From assembly GCA_024693925.1 (NCBI GenBank), contig JAILKH010000040.1:1-64000 (forward strand): DNA of 64,000 bases, in the 5' to 3' direction. The position numbers and the translations under genes are program-made. The stretch's first letter is position 1. Each line of letters begins with the position of its first letter. A model generated the notes under the pieces. The model made no database searches, had not been told where the DNA came from, and saw nothing but the letters and a program-made list of their open reading frames with translations. The DNA comes from Lachnospiraceae bacterium. Its GTDB lineage: Bacteria; Bacillota; Clostridia; Lachnospirales; Lachnospiraceae. Below, piece by piece: positions 26,397 through 36,492 of the stretch.

Positions 26397-27339
26397 AGAA
26401 ATCTTCTCCGGGCAGACTTTTACCTATTGATGCGGGATCCTGTTCGTATAAAACCTTCAGATATCCGGAAAGAGCGGATTTCATTTCCTCGCCCTTTATA
26501 CATACTATATTGCAATAAGGTATGGCTTTTTCGGCTATGGGAGCCTTCTCGATTATGCCGGCATCTACAGTATATTGTGCGGCTTCTTCAGGGTTTGAAT
26601 TTACAAATTTTACACTGACTTCGTGATCCTTTAGGAATGTTTCAACTTCCTGCGGATGTGAATCCAGAAATTCTTTTCGTACAACTGTTACGCCGGTGAC
26701 AAGTTTTGAACCATTGTTAAGTTTGTCCCATTCTTCACTGAGGTTTATGTTTACGGAAAGCTTATTATTCTGCATAAGTGCTGCGGTTACAAAGGGCTGG
26801 GGGAGAAGACCTATGGCACCGGGATCGGATGACAGTCTTGCGGCAACTTCCGTAGCTTCGGATAAGAATTCAATATTGACCGATCCGCTAAGGTTATTTT
26901 CGGCTAAGAGGTATGAAAGTACGTATTCCGGAGTGGAACCTGCACCAGTGGTATAGATTGTTTGTCCTTTAAGATCTTTAATTTCTTTGATGGAGGGATC
27001 CGTACTTACAATATACAAAACTCCCAGGGTATTAATATCTATAACGGATATAGCTCCATTTGTTTTGTTATATAAAACAGAGGCGACATTTGCCGGTATA
27101 AGCGCTATATCCAGATCACCGGACGCTATTGAAGATAATAGAACATCAGCTCCGGTTTCCATTGTAAAACTGTAGTTGTTATTACCGTTATCGTGAAGCA
27201 GTTTGACAAGACCTATAGAAGTGGGACCTTTAAGGGCACCTATCCTTACATTGGTTTTTGTGTCCTCCTTGGTGTTACAACCGGTTAAAAACAGCATTAT
27301 CGCCATAACGGCAATAATGATCTTAGAGAATTTTTTCAT
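26389..27339 (-). CDS. ABC transporter substrate-binding lipoprotein (NMT1/SsuA-like)
   Basis: I choose the ATG at 27339 (minus), five codons inside the longest frame, because AAAGGAG lies at the right distance. The 316-residue protein has a lipobox (MLFLTGCN) giving a lipid-anchored Cys. A periplasmic-binding fold of the NMT1/THI5-SsuA class follows: RIGALKGPTSIGLVKLL, GDLDIALIPANVASVLY, LKGQTIYTTGAGSTPEYVL, and GAIGLLPQPFVTAALM. It captures the solute for the fused permease-ATPase encoded immediately downstream. The ligand is unknown. Confidence 0.9.
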   Translation of the reverse strand: MKKFSKIIIAVMAIMLFLTGCNTKEDTKTNVRIGALKGPTSIGLVKLLHDNGNNNYSFTMETGADVLLSSIASGDLDIALIPANVASVLYNKTNGAISVIDINTLGVLYIVSTDPSIKEIKDLKGQTIYTTGAGSTPEYVLSYLLAENNLSGSVNIEFLSEATEVAARLSSDPGAIGLLPQPFVTAALMQNNKLSVNINLSEEWDKLNNGSKLVTGVTVVRKEFLDSHPQEVETFLKDHEVSVKFVNSNPEEAAQYTVDAGIIEKAPIAEKAIPYCNIVCIKGEEMKSALSGYLKVLYEQDPASIGKSLPGEDFYE

Positions 27340-27390
27340 TATGCTCCTTTCCACGCAGCCTAAGCTTTGTTATCAGGTTTTTTTAATATT

Positions 27391-27419
27391 ATATTACCTT
27401 TATTGATTTTATGAATCAA
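27391..27419 (-). promoter_or_regulatory. Putative promoter of the ABC/hydrogenase-regulator unit
   Basis: On the minus strand TTGATT is followed after 17 bases by TAATAT. A better -10 (TATAAT) occurs three bases further on but would need a 20-base spacer. Either way the -10 lies about 50 bases before the lipoprotein start. Confidence 0.45.
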
Positions 27420-27459
27420 GCATTGTTTATAAAAAGGCAGCTGCATAGTGGGGGTTTGC

Positions 27460-27488
27460 TTGTGCATAATTTCACATTGTTATATAAT
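27460..27488 (+). promoter_or_regulatory. Putative promoter of the subtilisin gene
   Basis: TATAAT at 27483-27488 is a perfect -10. The -35 at 17 bases is weak (TTGTGC). The start codon lies 60 bases downstream. The 27340-27547 interval thus carries two divergent promoters. Confidence 0.45.
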
Positions 27489-27547
27489 ATATAAGGTTTT
27501 TTATTTCTAAAGCAGTGTGATTCTATTACTTGTATAAGGAGACAAAT

Positions 27548-30500
27548 ATGTATAAGAATATATCGATGAAATTTATCTCGGTAATATTGTGTTTAACATT
27601 ATTCTGTGTTTCGCCGGTAACGGTATATGCACAGGTTATATTACAGGAGGATCCCCTTCTTCTTTATGAAGCAGAGGGATTGCAGGAGCAGGCAGAGGAT
27701 ACTGTTCTTTTGGAGGATAACAGTCAGCTTGCAGAGGAAAGTCAGTTTATAGAGGATGGTCTGTCTATAGAGGGCAGTCTGTCGGAGGATAATATCCATA
27801 CCTTTACAGAGGAGGATACATGCGATGCCATATCCGGGAATGAAATAGTATCGGATATTTCCGTAAGTTCGGACAATATAAAAGAGTGTGATTTTAAAGG
27901 AATGCCAAAGGATTATGTTTTAAGTGAAAAGGCATTGGAATTAAAAGAAAAATTAGCAGAGCATGATGTTTTAAACGATCTTAAGGGTAGTGTAGCGGGA
28001 GTGGATTATGTTTCTGATGAGATAATCTTCTTTGCGGCGGATGAGGAAGAAGCCCGTATGATCGCAGAAGCTTATAATGCGGAATTGTTAAGCTATGAGG
28101 ATGAACTGGGGATAGCCAGACTTCCTTTTGGGGTATCCGTACCGGAGGCGGTAAGGGCGGGTCTTATCTGTGAAAATCTGCCTTCGGTGGAGGCTAATCA
28201 GATAGTTTATATAGAACCCCAAAGGGAGGTTCAGTGGGAAGATGAGATATCAAATGACGGGGCAGGATTTAGTATGCCAGAGGAGTCGGATTATAAGAGC
28301 TGGGTATATGGGGATGCGGCAGACGGTATAGCTCCCATTCTTAATAATGCCGATACTTATTTAAAGAATACTTCCGGCGAAAATTATCAATGGATGCATG
28401 AAATGGTAAATACCTACGGGGCATGGAACGTTACCACCGGAAGTAAAGCAATAAAGGTTGCGGTCATTGATTCGGGGGTAAATGCAGCACATGAGGATTT
28501 AAAGGGAAGAGTAACCTGTATCAAGGTCGGTAATATTGATGTTTCACCGGTTATTGATCATGGGACCCATTGTGCGGGCATAATAGGCGCAACCCTTAAT
28601 AACGGTAAGGGCGGAGCCGGTATAGCTCCGGGAGTAAGTATCCTTTCGTTAAATATAAGTTCTGACACTAAAGGCTCCATGGAACTTTCGGACATTCTTA
28701 AGGCTATTAATCTGGCGGTAGATAATAATGCAGATATTATCAATATGAGTTTCGGGGGGTATACGTATTCGGCGGGGATTGAAGCTGCTATAGAAAGGGC
28801 ATATAAAAAAGGAATAACCATGGTGGCGGCAGCGGGAAATAAAGAATGCAATAATAATGAATATCCCGCAGTCTATGATCATGTTATTTCGGTGGCATCG
28901 GTAAATGAGGACGGAACACCTTCGGAATATACAAATTACGGAAAAACAGTTGATATATCCGCTCCCGGTTCCAATGTAATGTCTACGGTAATTGACGGAT
29001 ATGATATAAAAAGCGGAACTTCAATGGCAGCGCCGGTGGTTTCGGGAGTGGCCGCGTTATATATGAGTAAATTCGGAAATCCCGGTCCGGATAAGATGGA
29101 GAAATTATTAAAAGCCACAGCAACTCCTATTAAGGGTTCGGGTTATGGCAAAGGTATAGTAAATGCTGCCAATCTGTTTAAGGCAGATAAAGGGGCTCCG
29201 AATATTTCGGTATATGATAAAAACGGTAAGATCATTGAGCAGCCCTCAAAAGGTGTAAGTAAGGGAGCCTATGTAAAAATATGCAGAGATGCGGAAGCTT
29301 CGATTTATAAAGATTCATATATTATTTATACATTAAACGGAAGTGTTCCGGCGATAAAGGACGGAGAACTGGTAAACGGAGATGTATATACGGGAATAAT
29401 AAAGCTGGACGAACAGCCTTCGGGAACCAAGCTTACAATAAAGGCTATGGCGGTAAACGAAGCAGGTCTTATAAGCGATAAGTCTTCCCTGACGGTAAAA
29501 ACCTATGATAAGACCAAGGAAGCTGCAAATCCGGTAAGTAAGGCAGAACTTGATAAAACAAAATTAACCTTAACCTATAATGAGCATAAGGCCGGAAGCA
29601 GTGAACTTATCCTTACATCACTTAAAGATAAGAATAATAACGAGCTTAAGCTTTCGGAACATGCTTATGAATGGATAAGCTCCAATGAAGGGGTGGCGGT
29701 TGTAGAAGAAACAAGTACCGGTAAGGCAGTGGTTAAAGCCGTGGGAGCGGGGAATGCGGTTATTTCCTTAAAATTACTGGATGGTTCCAAAAAATCGGCC
29801 GCTTGTAAAGTCAATGTGAAAAGGATAGCGGATTCCGTAACGATATTGGGACAGAGTGCTATACAGCCCGGGGCTTCCGCTTCATATAAAGTATCTGTTT
29901 TACCTTCGACGGTTAAGGATAAAAAGGTCAGCTGGTCTGTGAATGATAAGACCGGCAATATAACTGTAAATCCAAAGACCGGAAGGGTTACGGTATCCAA
30001 AAGTGCATCCTTTGGCTCTGAATTTGTGCTTACGGCAGCAACCGCGGACGGAAGTGATCTTAAGGCAACCCTTACGGTTAAGGTAAAAGCAAAGGCATCC
30101 AATGCTAAGATCATTAAAGCTTCAACGGATAAAAATACCAGGGCGGTATATGTATATGATAATAAAGGTTTGCTGAAAGATATAAGAATATATTCTGCAG
30201 ACATGCCGGAATTTACGGGTTATGAGAATGTTGTGACTCTGGAATCCCTGATAGACGAAAAAACAGGCTGCAGTGATGTGAGTTATACGGTTTCGGACAA
30301 AAAAATACTGGATATAACACAAAACGGTTCAGGGGTCAGAGTAAAAGCATTGAAGGCCGGGAAATCCAAAGTGACCTTAAAAACAACGGATGGCTCCAAT
30401 AAATCCGCTGTTGTAAATATTACCGTGATAAATCCGGCTTCCGGGATAACTCTGACGCCTAATGATTATTCCTATAACAATATAGCTGTGGGCAAGTCTA

Positions 30501-31144
30501 AAAATATAGGTGTTGCATTGGGAAGCGCATATGGGAAACCTTCAATAAGTACGGTTGCATATTCTTATATCGCCTATGCGGGATGTAAGGTGAGAACCTA
30601 TAGCAGTAATGGTTTGGAGTATGTATCGGGTTACACCGACGGTACAAAGAATATTACGGATGTATTGAAAAATACAGGAGCCGTAAGTATCAGTGCAAAG
30701 GGTAAGTTATCAATTAATGAAAAAAAATGGAGGGTTGCTCTTAATAAAGCCGGTATCAGCGCAGATGACACGGTGAAACTGGTGATCACCTCAAAAACCA
30801 CCGATGGTACGGGATTTTCCGACAGCATAGTATATTATGCTTCGCCCAAGGCTAAGATATTTGTACCTTTTTCTCCGGGCTCAACAAGAAAAATTATAGT
30901 ATCTGCAGGTTATATTACAGAATGTTATGTAGGTTCTGACAGATATATGGGGAGGCTGGCCTTAAGTAATACAAAGCCGGAGGTGACCTCGGCGGTATAT
31001 GATTGCTGTTACTATCAAGACGGATATTATATTTATTCCTTTGTGATCTGCGGAATGAAGCCCGGATCCGGGAGTGTTAAGATAAATACCGTTGATGGTT
31101 CCGGGATAAAAGTTTCGGTACCGGTTAAGGTTTATAAATACTGA
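27548..31144 (+). CDS. Large secreted subtilisin-like serine protease with Ig-like repeats
   Basis: I choose ATG at 27548 with AAGGAG 7 bases upstream. The protein has 1198 residues with a signal peptide (about 1-30), an acidic region and propeptide (to about 230), and an S8 catalytic domain. The catalytic triad is Asp308 (VAVIDSGVN), His341 (DHGTHCAGI) and Ser492 (SGTSMAAP). Next is a chitobiase/FN3-like domain (about 555-650), then several bacterial Ig-like Big_2-type domains (for example VVKAVGAGNAVISLKL, VKALKAGKSKVTLKT). No sortase motif or membrane anchor is seen at the C-terminus. It probably degrades or processes proteins outside the cell. Confidence 0.93.
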   Translation: MYKNISMKFISVILCLTLFCVSPVTVYAQVILQEDPLLLYEAEGLQEQAEDTVLLEDNSQLAEESQFIEDGLSIEGSLSEDNIHTFTEEDTCDAISGNEIVSDISVSSDNIKECDFKGMPKDYVLSEKALELKEKLAEHDVLNDLKGSVAGVDYVSDEIIFFAADEEEARMIAEAYNAELLSYEDELGIARLPFGVSVPEAVRAGLICENLPSVEANQIVYIEPQREVQWEDEISNDGAGFSMPEESDYKSWVYGDAADGIAPILNNADTYLKNTSGENYQWMHEMVNTYGAWNVTTGSKAIKVAVIDSGVNAAHEDLKGRVTCIKVGNIDVSPVIDHGTHCAGIIGATLNNGKGGAGIAPGVSILSLNISSDTKGSMELSDILKAINLAVDNNADIINMSFGGYTYSAGIEAAIERAYKKGITMVAAAGNKECNNNEYPAVYDHVISVASVNEDGTPSEYTNYGKTVDISAPGSNVMSTVIDGYDIKSGTSMAAPVVSGVAALYMSKFGNPGPDKMEKLLKATATPIKGSGYGKGIVNAANLFKADKGAPNISVYDKNGKIIEQPSKGVSKGAYVKICRDAEASIYKDSYIIYTLNGSVPAIKDGELVNGDVYTGIIKLDEQPSGTKLTIKAMAVNEAGLISDKSSLTVKTYDKTKEAANPVSKAELDKTKLTLTYNEHKAGSSELILTSLKDKNNNELKLSEHAYEWISSNEGVAVVEETSTGKAVVKAVGAGNAVISLKLLDGSKKSAACKVNVKRIADSVTILGQSAIQPGASASYKVSVLPSTVKDKKVSWSVNDKTGNITVNPKTGRVTVSKSASFGSEFVLTAATADGSDLKATLTVKVKAKASNAKIIKASTDKNTRAVYVYDNKGLLKDIRIYSADMPEFTGYENVVTLESLIDEKTGCSDVSYTVSDKKILDITQNGSGVRVKALKAGKSKVTLKTTDGSNKSAVVNITVINPASGITLTPNDYSYNNIAVGKSKNIGVALGSAYGKPSISTVAYSYIAYAGCKVRTYSSNGLEYVSGYTDGTKNITDVLKNTGAVSISAKGKLSINEKKWRVALNKAGISADDTVKLVITSKTTDGTGFSDSIVYYASPKAKIFVPFSPGSTRKIIVSAGYITECYVGSDRYMGRLALSNTKPEVTSAVYDCCYYQDGYYIYSFVICGMKPGSGSVKINTVDGSGIKVSVPVKVYKY

Positions 31145-31168
31145 TCTTAGATAAAAGGATGTACGGTG

Positions 31169-32851
31169 ATGGGGAAAAAAAAGAAATCTTTAAAGCAGAG
31201 GTATGCCGATCATAAGGTAGCAAAACAGCTACGGAAAAGCAGAGGCGAGAATGTCAGTATGTTAAAGAGACTTGCCGTGCTCTTTAATCATTACATATTG
31301 TTTGCTTTTGCATTTATATGTGTTTATTTTATACTTTTGTATCTTCTGGTAAGAGTTGAGAGAAATGTACCGGGGGCTACTATCCATAATATGGGAGAAG
31401 CAGTCTGGTATTCACTGGCCACCTTTACAACTGTGGGATACGGTGATTTTTATCCCATAACTCCTATGGGAAGACTGATAGCATCGGTATTTCTTGTACT
31501 GGGTATCGGTCTGTTGGGTTTCTTTGTAGGTTTTATGGTGGAGTTTATAGCCAGAGTAAGGCCGGCTATCATCCTGTCTTTAAATGCCGGCAAACCCTGG
31601 TATATTTTTACCGACAGATCGCCACATGCCATGATCTTTGCCGAAAACCTGAAGAAGGTAAGGCCTGATGCAATGATAATTTATGCCGAAACAAAAGATG
31701 ATGATAAAAGTTCCAAATTTATTTCGGTATCCTGGACGGTTAAGGAGCTTATAGACAGAAGGGGTTCCTTGTATGATGCTCATATAATGTGTATGAAAGA
31801 AAATGAAATGGAGAATTTCCTGGATGCGGTGGAGCTTTCGGATATTGATGCACCTATTATCTGTCTTGCGGATTTTACGCCTGCACATCACCCTATTAAT
31901 ATTAATTTCTTTTCTCTTACAGACTGTACGGCCCGTATTTTCTGGCAGCAATATCCCATAATAAATAAGCATGAGACTATTCTGCTTATAGGCTTTGGAA
32001 ATGCCGGTTCCGTAATGCTTGACAGGGCTCTTGAGCTGAATGTTTTGTATGAGGATCAGAGTATTCATTATCATATTTTTGGTGAATCCAGTGAATATAT
32101 CAGAAATCGTAAACAACTGTCACAGATTGCCGGAATAAATGAGGCAATTGATAACAGGGATTGTATATTCTTCCATAATGATCTTTGGAATTCGGATGAG
32201 AATCTTCTTGCCAATGCCGATCGTATTGTTTTATGCGCGGATTCGGAGGAGGAAAATATCATGATACTCCATACTATCCAGAAATTCTTTTCCATCCGAG
32301 GGGAACTATACATATACAACAGTAATGTCAGAAGTGTTGCAACGCCCTTTGGTCAGACAAGAGATGTGCTTACTCCGGCTTTTGTTCTGCATAATTGTCT
32401 CAGTGATATGGCACTTTGCCGTCATGAACTTTTCAGATATATGTATGGCGGAGATATACCTATGTGGGAGGATCTTAACAGTCTGGTCAAGGATATGAAT
32501 TATGTGGCAACAGATCATGTAAGCATAAAAGTCAGAATGCTTTTGGGAGAGGAAGCTCCAAAGAAGCCTTTTGATGAAATCCCGCCGGAGATGTTAAGAA
32601 AAGCCGCCGCCAGATATGACAGTATCTCGGGGGAGGAGAAGGAGAGTCTCAGGAGGGTGGAACATCAGAGGAATCTGAGATTCTATTTACTTCATAATTT
32701 CCGGTACGGAGAAGAGCTTAATGATGAGTTAAGAATAAATCCTTTGATCAGATCTTTTGATGAACTGGATGAAAAGGGAAAGGTTTTGTCGGATACAGCC
32801 TGGATTTTGATATCTGAGCTGGCATCCCATAAAGAAGCCAAGAGAAGATAA
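31169..32851 (+). CDS. Two-helix potassium channel with RCK-like cytoplasmic domain
   Basis: I choose ATG at 31169; a GTG at 31166 is the alternative. The 561-residue protein has a basic N-terminus, a membrane helix (about 36-58), a pore helix and the K+ selectivity filter TVGYGD at 88-93, then a second helix. The large soluble part contains two nucleotide-binding-like halves. The second opens with ETILLIGFGNAGSVMLDRAL, a TrkA-N glycine motif; the first (residues 145-270) lacks it. The channel is probably gated by a bound nucleotide or ion. It starts 24 bases after the protease stop. Confidence 0.88.
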   Translation: MGKKKKSLKQRYADHKVAKQLRKSRGENVSMLKRLAVLFNHYILFAFAFICVYFILLYLLVRVERNVPGATIHNMGEAVWYSLATFTTVGYGDFYPITPMGRLIASVFLVLGIGLLGFFVGFMVEFIARVRPAIILSLNAGKPWYIFTDRSPHAMIFAENLKKVRPDAMIIYAETKDDDKSSKFISVSWTVKELIDRRGSLYDAHIMCMKENEMENFLDAVELSDIDAPIICLADFTPAHHPININFFSLTDCTARIFWQQYPIINKHETILLIGFGNAGSVMLDRALELNVLYEDQSIHYHIFGESSEYIRNRKQLSQIAGINEAIDNRDCIFFHNDLWNSDENLLANADRIVLCADSEEENIMILHTIQKFFSIRGELYIYNSNVRSVATPFGQTRDVLTPAFVLHNCLSDMALCRHELFRYMYGGDIPMWEDLNSLVKDMNYVATDHVSIKVRMLLGEEAPKKPFDEIPPEMLRKAAARYDSISGEEKESLRRVEHQRNLRFYLLHNFRYGEELNDELRINPLIRSFDELDEKGKVLSDTAWILISELASHKEAKRR

Positions 32852-32927
32852 AACATAAAACGCAGATATTGTATAAAAAGCTTGTGGAAACACAATATTT
32901 AGGGTATCATATTCAAGGTGAACAAAG

Positions 32928-33257
32928 ATGAAATGTAAAGACAGTGAAAGGTATATCACTTTATTTATTAATGATAAGCTTACCGGTACAAGGCTTAAGA
33001 AATTTATTGAACATATAGAAGTATGTCCTACCTGTTTTAATGAAATGGAGACAAATTATCTTCTTAAGGAGGCATTGCAGCGGCTGGAGTCGGACGGTTC
33101 ATATGATCTTCATGGTGATCTTATGAGGAAGCTTAAGAATACCAAAAAATGTGTGGAAGGTCATGAGATGATCACCATGGTAAGACGTGTGATGCTTTTA
33201 TCGGCGGGAATGGCCTTATTGTTTGAACTTGTATTTGTATATGCATTTTATCTTTAA
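32928..33257 (+). CDS. Zinc-finger (ZAS-like) membrane protein, possible anti-sigma factor
   Basis: The 109-residue protein carries His29-x3-Cys33-x2-Cys36 (EHIEVCPTCF), the zinc-binding pattern of ZAS anti-sigma domains and of zf-HC2. A single C-terminal membrane helix follows at about 87-107. The layout is that of an anti-sigma factor with almost no extracellular part. No sigma factor gene is adjacent, so the partner is unknown. It follows the channel gene by 76 bases and precedes polA by 18. Confidence 0.7.
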   Translation: MKCKDSERYITLFINDKLTGTRLKKFIEHIEVCPTCFNEMETNYLLKEALQRLESDGSYDLHGDLMRKLKNTKKCVEGHEMITMVRRVMLLSAGMALLFELVFVYAFYL

Positions 33258-33275
33258 GACGGATGGGGTAAGGTA

Positions 33276-35825
33276 ATGATGCGAAAAAAACTTGTACTTA
33301 TAGACGGAAACAGCATAATCAACAGGGCATTTTACGGAATTCCCATGCTTACCAATCTTGAGGGGATACATACAAATGCCGTATATGGTTTTTTGAATAT
33401 TATGTTCAAGATACTGGAGGAGGAAGATCCACAGTATCTTGCAGTGGCTTTTGATCTTAAGGCGCCTACGTTTCGACATAAAATGTATGAACAATATAAG
33501 GGTACCAGAAAGGGTATGCCCGATGAATTAAAAGAACAGGTGCCTATCCTGAAGGACCTTCTTATGAAAATGCAGATATGCATTGTGGAACAGGAAGGAT
33601 TTGAAGCAGATGATCTTCTGGGTACCATGGCAAAGCAGGCAGAGAAGGAGAATTTCGAAGTAGCACTTGTATCCGGTGACAGGGATCTTTTACAGATAGC
33701 AAGTGAGAATATTAAGATTAGAATTCCCAAGACTAAGGGTGGGAAGACAGATGTTGAAGACTATTATGCTTCCGACGTACTTGAAAAATACAAGCTGGAA
33801 CCGCTTCAGATAATAGAATTAAAGGCTCTTATGGGGGATTCGTCGGATAATATCCCCGGAGTACCGAAGATCGGGGAAAAAACCGCTACAGAGCTGTTAC
33901 TTAAGTACCATGATATAGAGAACCTTAAGGAACATATCGGTGAGATATCCAAAAAAAGTGTAAGGGAGACACTTGAAAATCATTTTGATATGGCACAAAT
34001 GAGTAAGAAACTTGCCACTATTTGTATCAATGCAGATACAGGTGTGACTTTGGAGGATACTCATATAAATAATATGTATACCGAAAAAGCCTATGAAATG
34101 ATCAAAAAGCTGGGCTTTAAGCAAATGATAAAAAGGTTTGAAGCTGCCGGTGCGTCGGGAGATGCCGACACTGTAAGGGCGGAGCTTGTTTACACGAATG
34201 CAGAGGATATACATAATATTGCCGCTGCCGGAAAGGTGGGGTTCAGTTTTGTTATTGATAATGACCTAAAGCCGGAAGGTCTTTCTTTATGTAACAGTAA
34301 CGATAAAGTTTATTATATAGCGGCCGGTAATGAAGAGGAAGCAGAAGAACTGGTCAGCGAGTTGTGTACAGTTATAAAAGAGAGTAAGGATGGTTTGTTT
34401 ATAACTTACGGTCTTAAACGCCAGCTTCATATCATGAAAGAAGTCACAGATATTGAATATGCCGCCAAATTCCGGGATATAGAAATTGCAGATTATCTTA
34501 TTAATCCTCTTTTGAAGGATTACAGTCCGGACGGGGCAGCTGAGACAGTGGCTTATTCAGCCTTAAATAATTATGAGAACAGGCTTTTAAGGCTTAAAGA
34601 GATGGATATGCTGAGTCTTTATGAAAATATAGAAATGCCGCTTATTTTTTGTCTTTTTGAAATGGAACGGGAGGGTATTCTTGTTAAACCCGATGCGCTT
34701 AAAGAATATGGCGGGGAATTAAAAAGGCAGATAAATTTGCTCGAAGAAAAAATCCATCTTGAAGCAGGGGAGGATTTTAACATAAATTCGCCTAAACAAC
34801 TGGGAGATATTTTGTTTGAGAAGATGAAGCTGCCGGGGGGAAAGAAGAATAAAAGCGGATATTCCACCTCTGCGGATATTCTTGAAAAACTGGCGCAGGA
34901 TCATCCCTTTGTAGCGGATATACTTAAATACAGAGGTCTTACAAAACTCAGTTCCACATATGTAGAAGGTCTGTATCCCTGTATAGGGGAGGACAGCAGG
35001 ATTCATTCCACTTTTCATCAGACCATAACGGCAACGGGACGTATAAGTTCTTCCGATCCCAATCTTCAGAATATTCCCATAAGGATGGAGCAGGGAAGAC
35101 TTATAAGAAAGATATTTGTTCCAAAGGAAGGTTATATTTTCCTGGATGCCGATTATTCCCAGATCGAACTTAGGATAATGGCCCATATGTCCGGGGATGA
35201 GAAACTTATTGAAGCATATAACAAGGAAGCTGATATTCACAGGATAACGGCTTCAGAGGTTTTTCATATTCCCTTTGAGGAAGTAACGGATCAGCAACGA
35301 AGGAATGCCAAGGCGGTAAATTTCGGTATAATATACGGAATCAGTTCCTTTGGATTAAGTCAGGATCTGAGTATTTCGGTTAAGGAGGCCAAAGCTTTTA
35401 TTTCCGGATATTTCGAGACATATCCTAAGGTAAAGGAATTTATTGATTCACTGGTTGACGGAGCAAAAGAGACGGGTTATGTTACAACCATGTATGGCAG
35501 AAGAAGACCGGTTCCCGAGATAAGCAGTTCTAATTTTATGCAAAGATCCTTTGGGGAACGGGTAGCCATGAATGCCCCGATCCAGGGTACGGCAGCCGAT
35601 ATTATGAAGATTGCCATGATAAATGTTGAGAGAAGGCTCAGAAGAGAAGGCCTTAGTTCAAGGATTATATTACAGGTACATGATGAACTTCTGATCGAAA
35701 CGGCAATTAATGAAAAAGAAACGGTAAGTAAGCTCCTAAAGGAGGAAATGGAGAAGGCCGCCAAACTTAAGATAAAACTCGAAGTATCAATGAGTATGGG
35801 AAATAACTGGTATGAGGCTAAATAG
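33276..35825 (+). CDS. polA: DNA polymerase I
   Basis: PolA fills gaps and removes RNA primers. The 849-residue protein has a 5'-3' exonuclease domain (LVLIDGNSIINRAFYG; VSGDRDLLQI; helix-hairpin region GDSSDNIPGVPKIGEKTA). A middle domain follows in which the DnaQ-type acidic motifs are lost, so proofreading is probably absent, as in Bacillus. The polymerase comes last: motif A DYSQIELRIMAHMSGDE, motif B RRNAKAVNFGIIYG and motif C QVHDELLIE. A GGTAAGG site precedes tandem ATGs at 33276/33279. It is followed 2 bases later by coaE. Confidence 0.97.
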   Translation: MMRKKLVLIDGNSIINRAFYGIPMLTNLEGIHTNAVYGFLNIMFKILEEEDPQYLAVAFDLKAPTFRHKMYEQYKGTRKGMPDELKEQVPILKDLLMKMQICIVEQEGFEADDLLGTMAKQAEKENFEVALVSGDRDLLQIASENIKIRIPKTKGGKTDVEDYYASDVLEKYKLEPLQIIELKALMGDSSDNIPGVPKIGEKTATELLLKYHDIENLKEHIGEISKKSVRETLENHFDMAQMSKKLATICINADTGVTLEDTHINNMYTEKAYEMIKKLGFKQMIKRFEAAGASGDADTVRAELVYTNAEDIHNIAAAGKVGFSFVIDNDLKPEGLSLCNSNDKVYYIAAGNEEEAEELVSELCTVIKESKDGLFITYGLKRQLHIMKEVTDIEYAAKFRDIEIADYLINPLLKDYSPDGAAETVAYSALNNYENRLLRLKEMDMLSLYENIEMPLIFCLFEMEREGILVKPDALKEYGGELKRQINLLEEKIHLEAGEDFNINSPKQLGDILFEKMKLPGGKKNKSGYSTSADILEKLAQDHPFVADILKYRGLTKLSSTYVEGLYPCIGEDSRIHSTFHQTITATGRISSSDPNLQNIPIRMEQGRLIRKIFVPKEGYIFLDADYSQIELRIMAHMSGDEKLIEAYNKEADIHRITASEVFHIPFEEVTDQQRRNAKAVNFGIIYGISSFGLSQDLSISVKEAKAFISGYFETYPKVKEFIDSLVDGAKETGYVTTMYGRRRPVPEISSSNFMQRSFGERVAMNAPIQGTAADIMKIAMINVERRLRREGLSSRIILQVHDELLIETAINEKETVSKLLKEEMEKAAKLKIKLEVSMSMGNNWYEAK

Positions 35826-35827
35826 AT

Positions 35828-36424
35828 ATGAAGATAATAGGCATAACAGGAGGAGTGGGTGCAGGTAAATCCACCGTTCTTGATATATTAAAAAATGCAT
35901 GCAATTGTTTTATAATTATGGCCGATGAGGCTGCGCGGGAAATTGAAAAAAAAGGCCAAAGCGGCTATGAAGAACTGGTCGGCCTTCTGGGAAGTGATAT
36001 CCTTGATAAGGATGGTTCCATCGATAGAAAAAGAATGGCTGCCATCATTTTTAAAGAAGATAACAGGGAGCTTCTTGGCAAAGTAAATGCAATAATACAT
36101 CCCAGGGTAAAGGAATATATACTTTCACTTATTGAAGAAAAAAGAAAAGAAGGCAGGATCGATTATTTCTTTATAGAAGCAGCTTTACTTATAGAAGACG
36201 GTTATAAATCCATATGCCAGGAGCTGTGGTATATTTATGCAAGTGAGGATGTAAGGATATCACGCCTTAAAGAGTCACGGGGATACAGTGATAAAAAGAT
36301 CAGAGAGATAATGAATAGTCAGTGTGATGAGGAAACCTTCAGAAAGTATTGTGACCGGGTTATTGATAACAATTCGGATATATTGACGGTTAAAAACAGG
36401 ATATTTGCTTTATTGGAACAATAA
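35828..36424 (+). CDS. coaE: Dephospho-CoA kinase
   Basis: CoaE phosphorylates dephospho-CoA, the last step of coenzyme A synthesis. The P-loop GITGGVGAGKSTVLDIL opens the 198-residue protein, followed by ADEAAREIEKKGQ and HPRVKEYI motifs of the family. It begins 2 bases after polA, an order common in Bacillota. Confidence 0.95.
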   Translation: MKIIGITGGVGAGKSTVLDILKNACNCFIIMADEAAREIEKKGQSGYEELVGLLGSDILDKDGSIDRKRMAAIIFKEDNRELLGKVNAIIHPRVKEYILSLIEEKRKEGRIDYFFIEAALLIEDGYKSICQELWYIYASEDVRISRLKESRGYSDKKIREIMNSQCDEETFRKYCDRVIDNNSDILTVKNRIFALLEQ

Positions 36425-36492
36425 AGAAGTTTTACTTTTCCAAGCCCGGGTTTAGGGTATATATAAATATTAATAAATAAGGAGATCAGATA

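Noticed and set aside
33276..35825. Working 3'-5' proofreading domain in polA
   Set aside because: The DnaQ-type acidic residues are not seen at the expected place, so I treat the domain as inactive.
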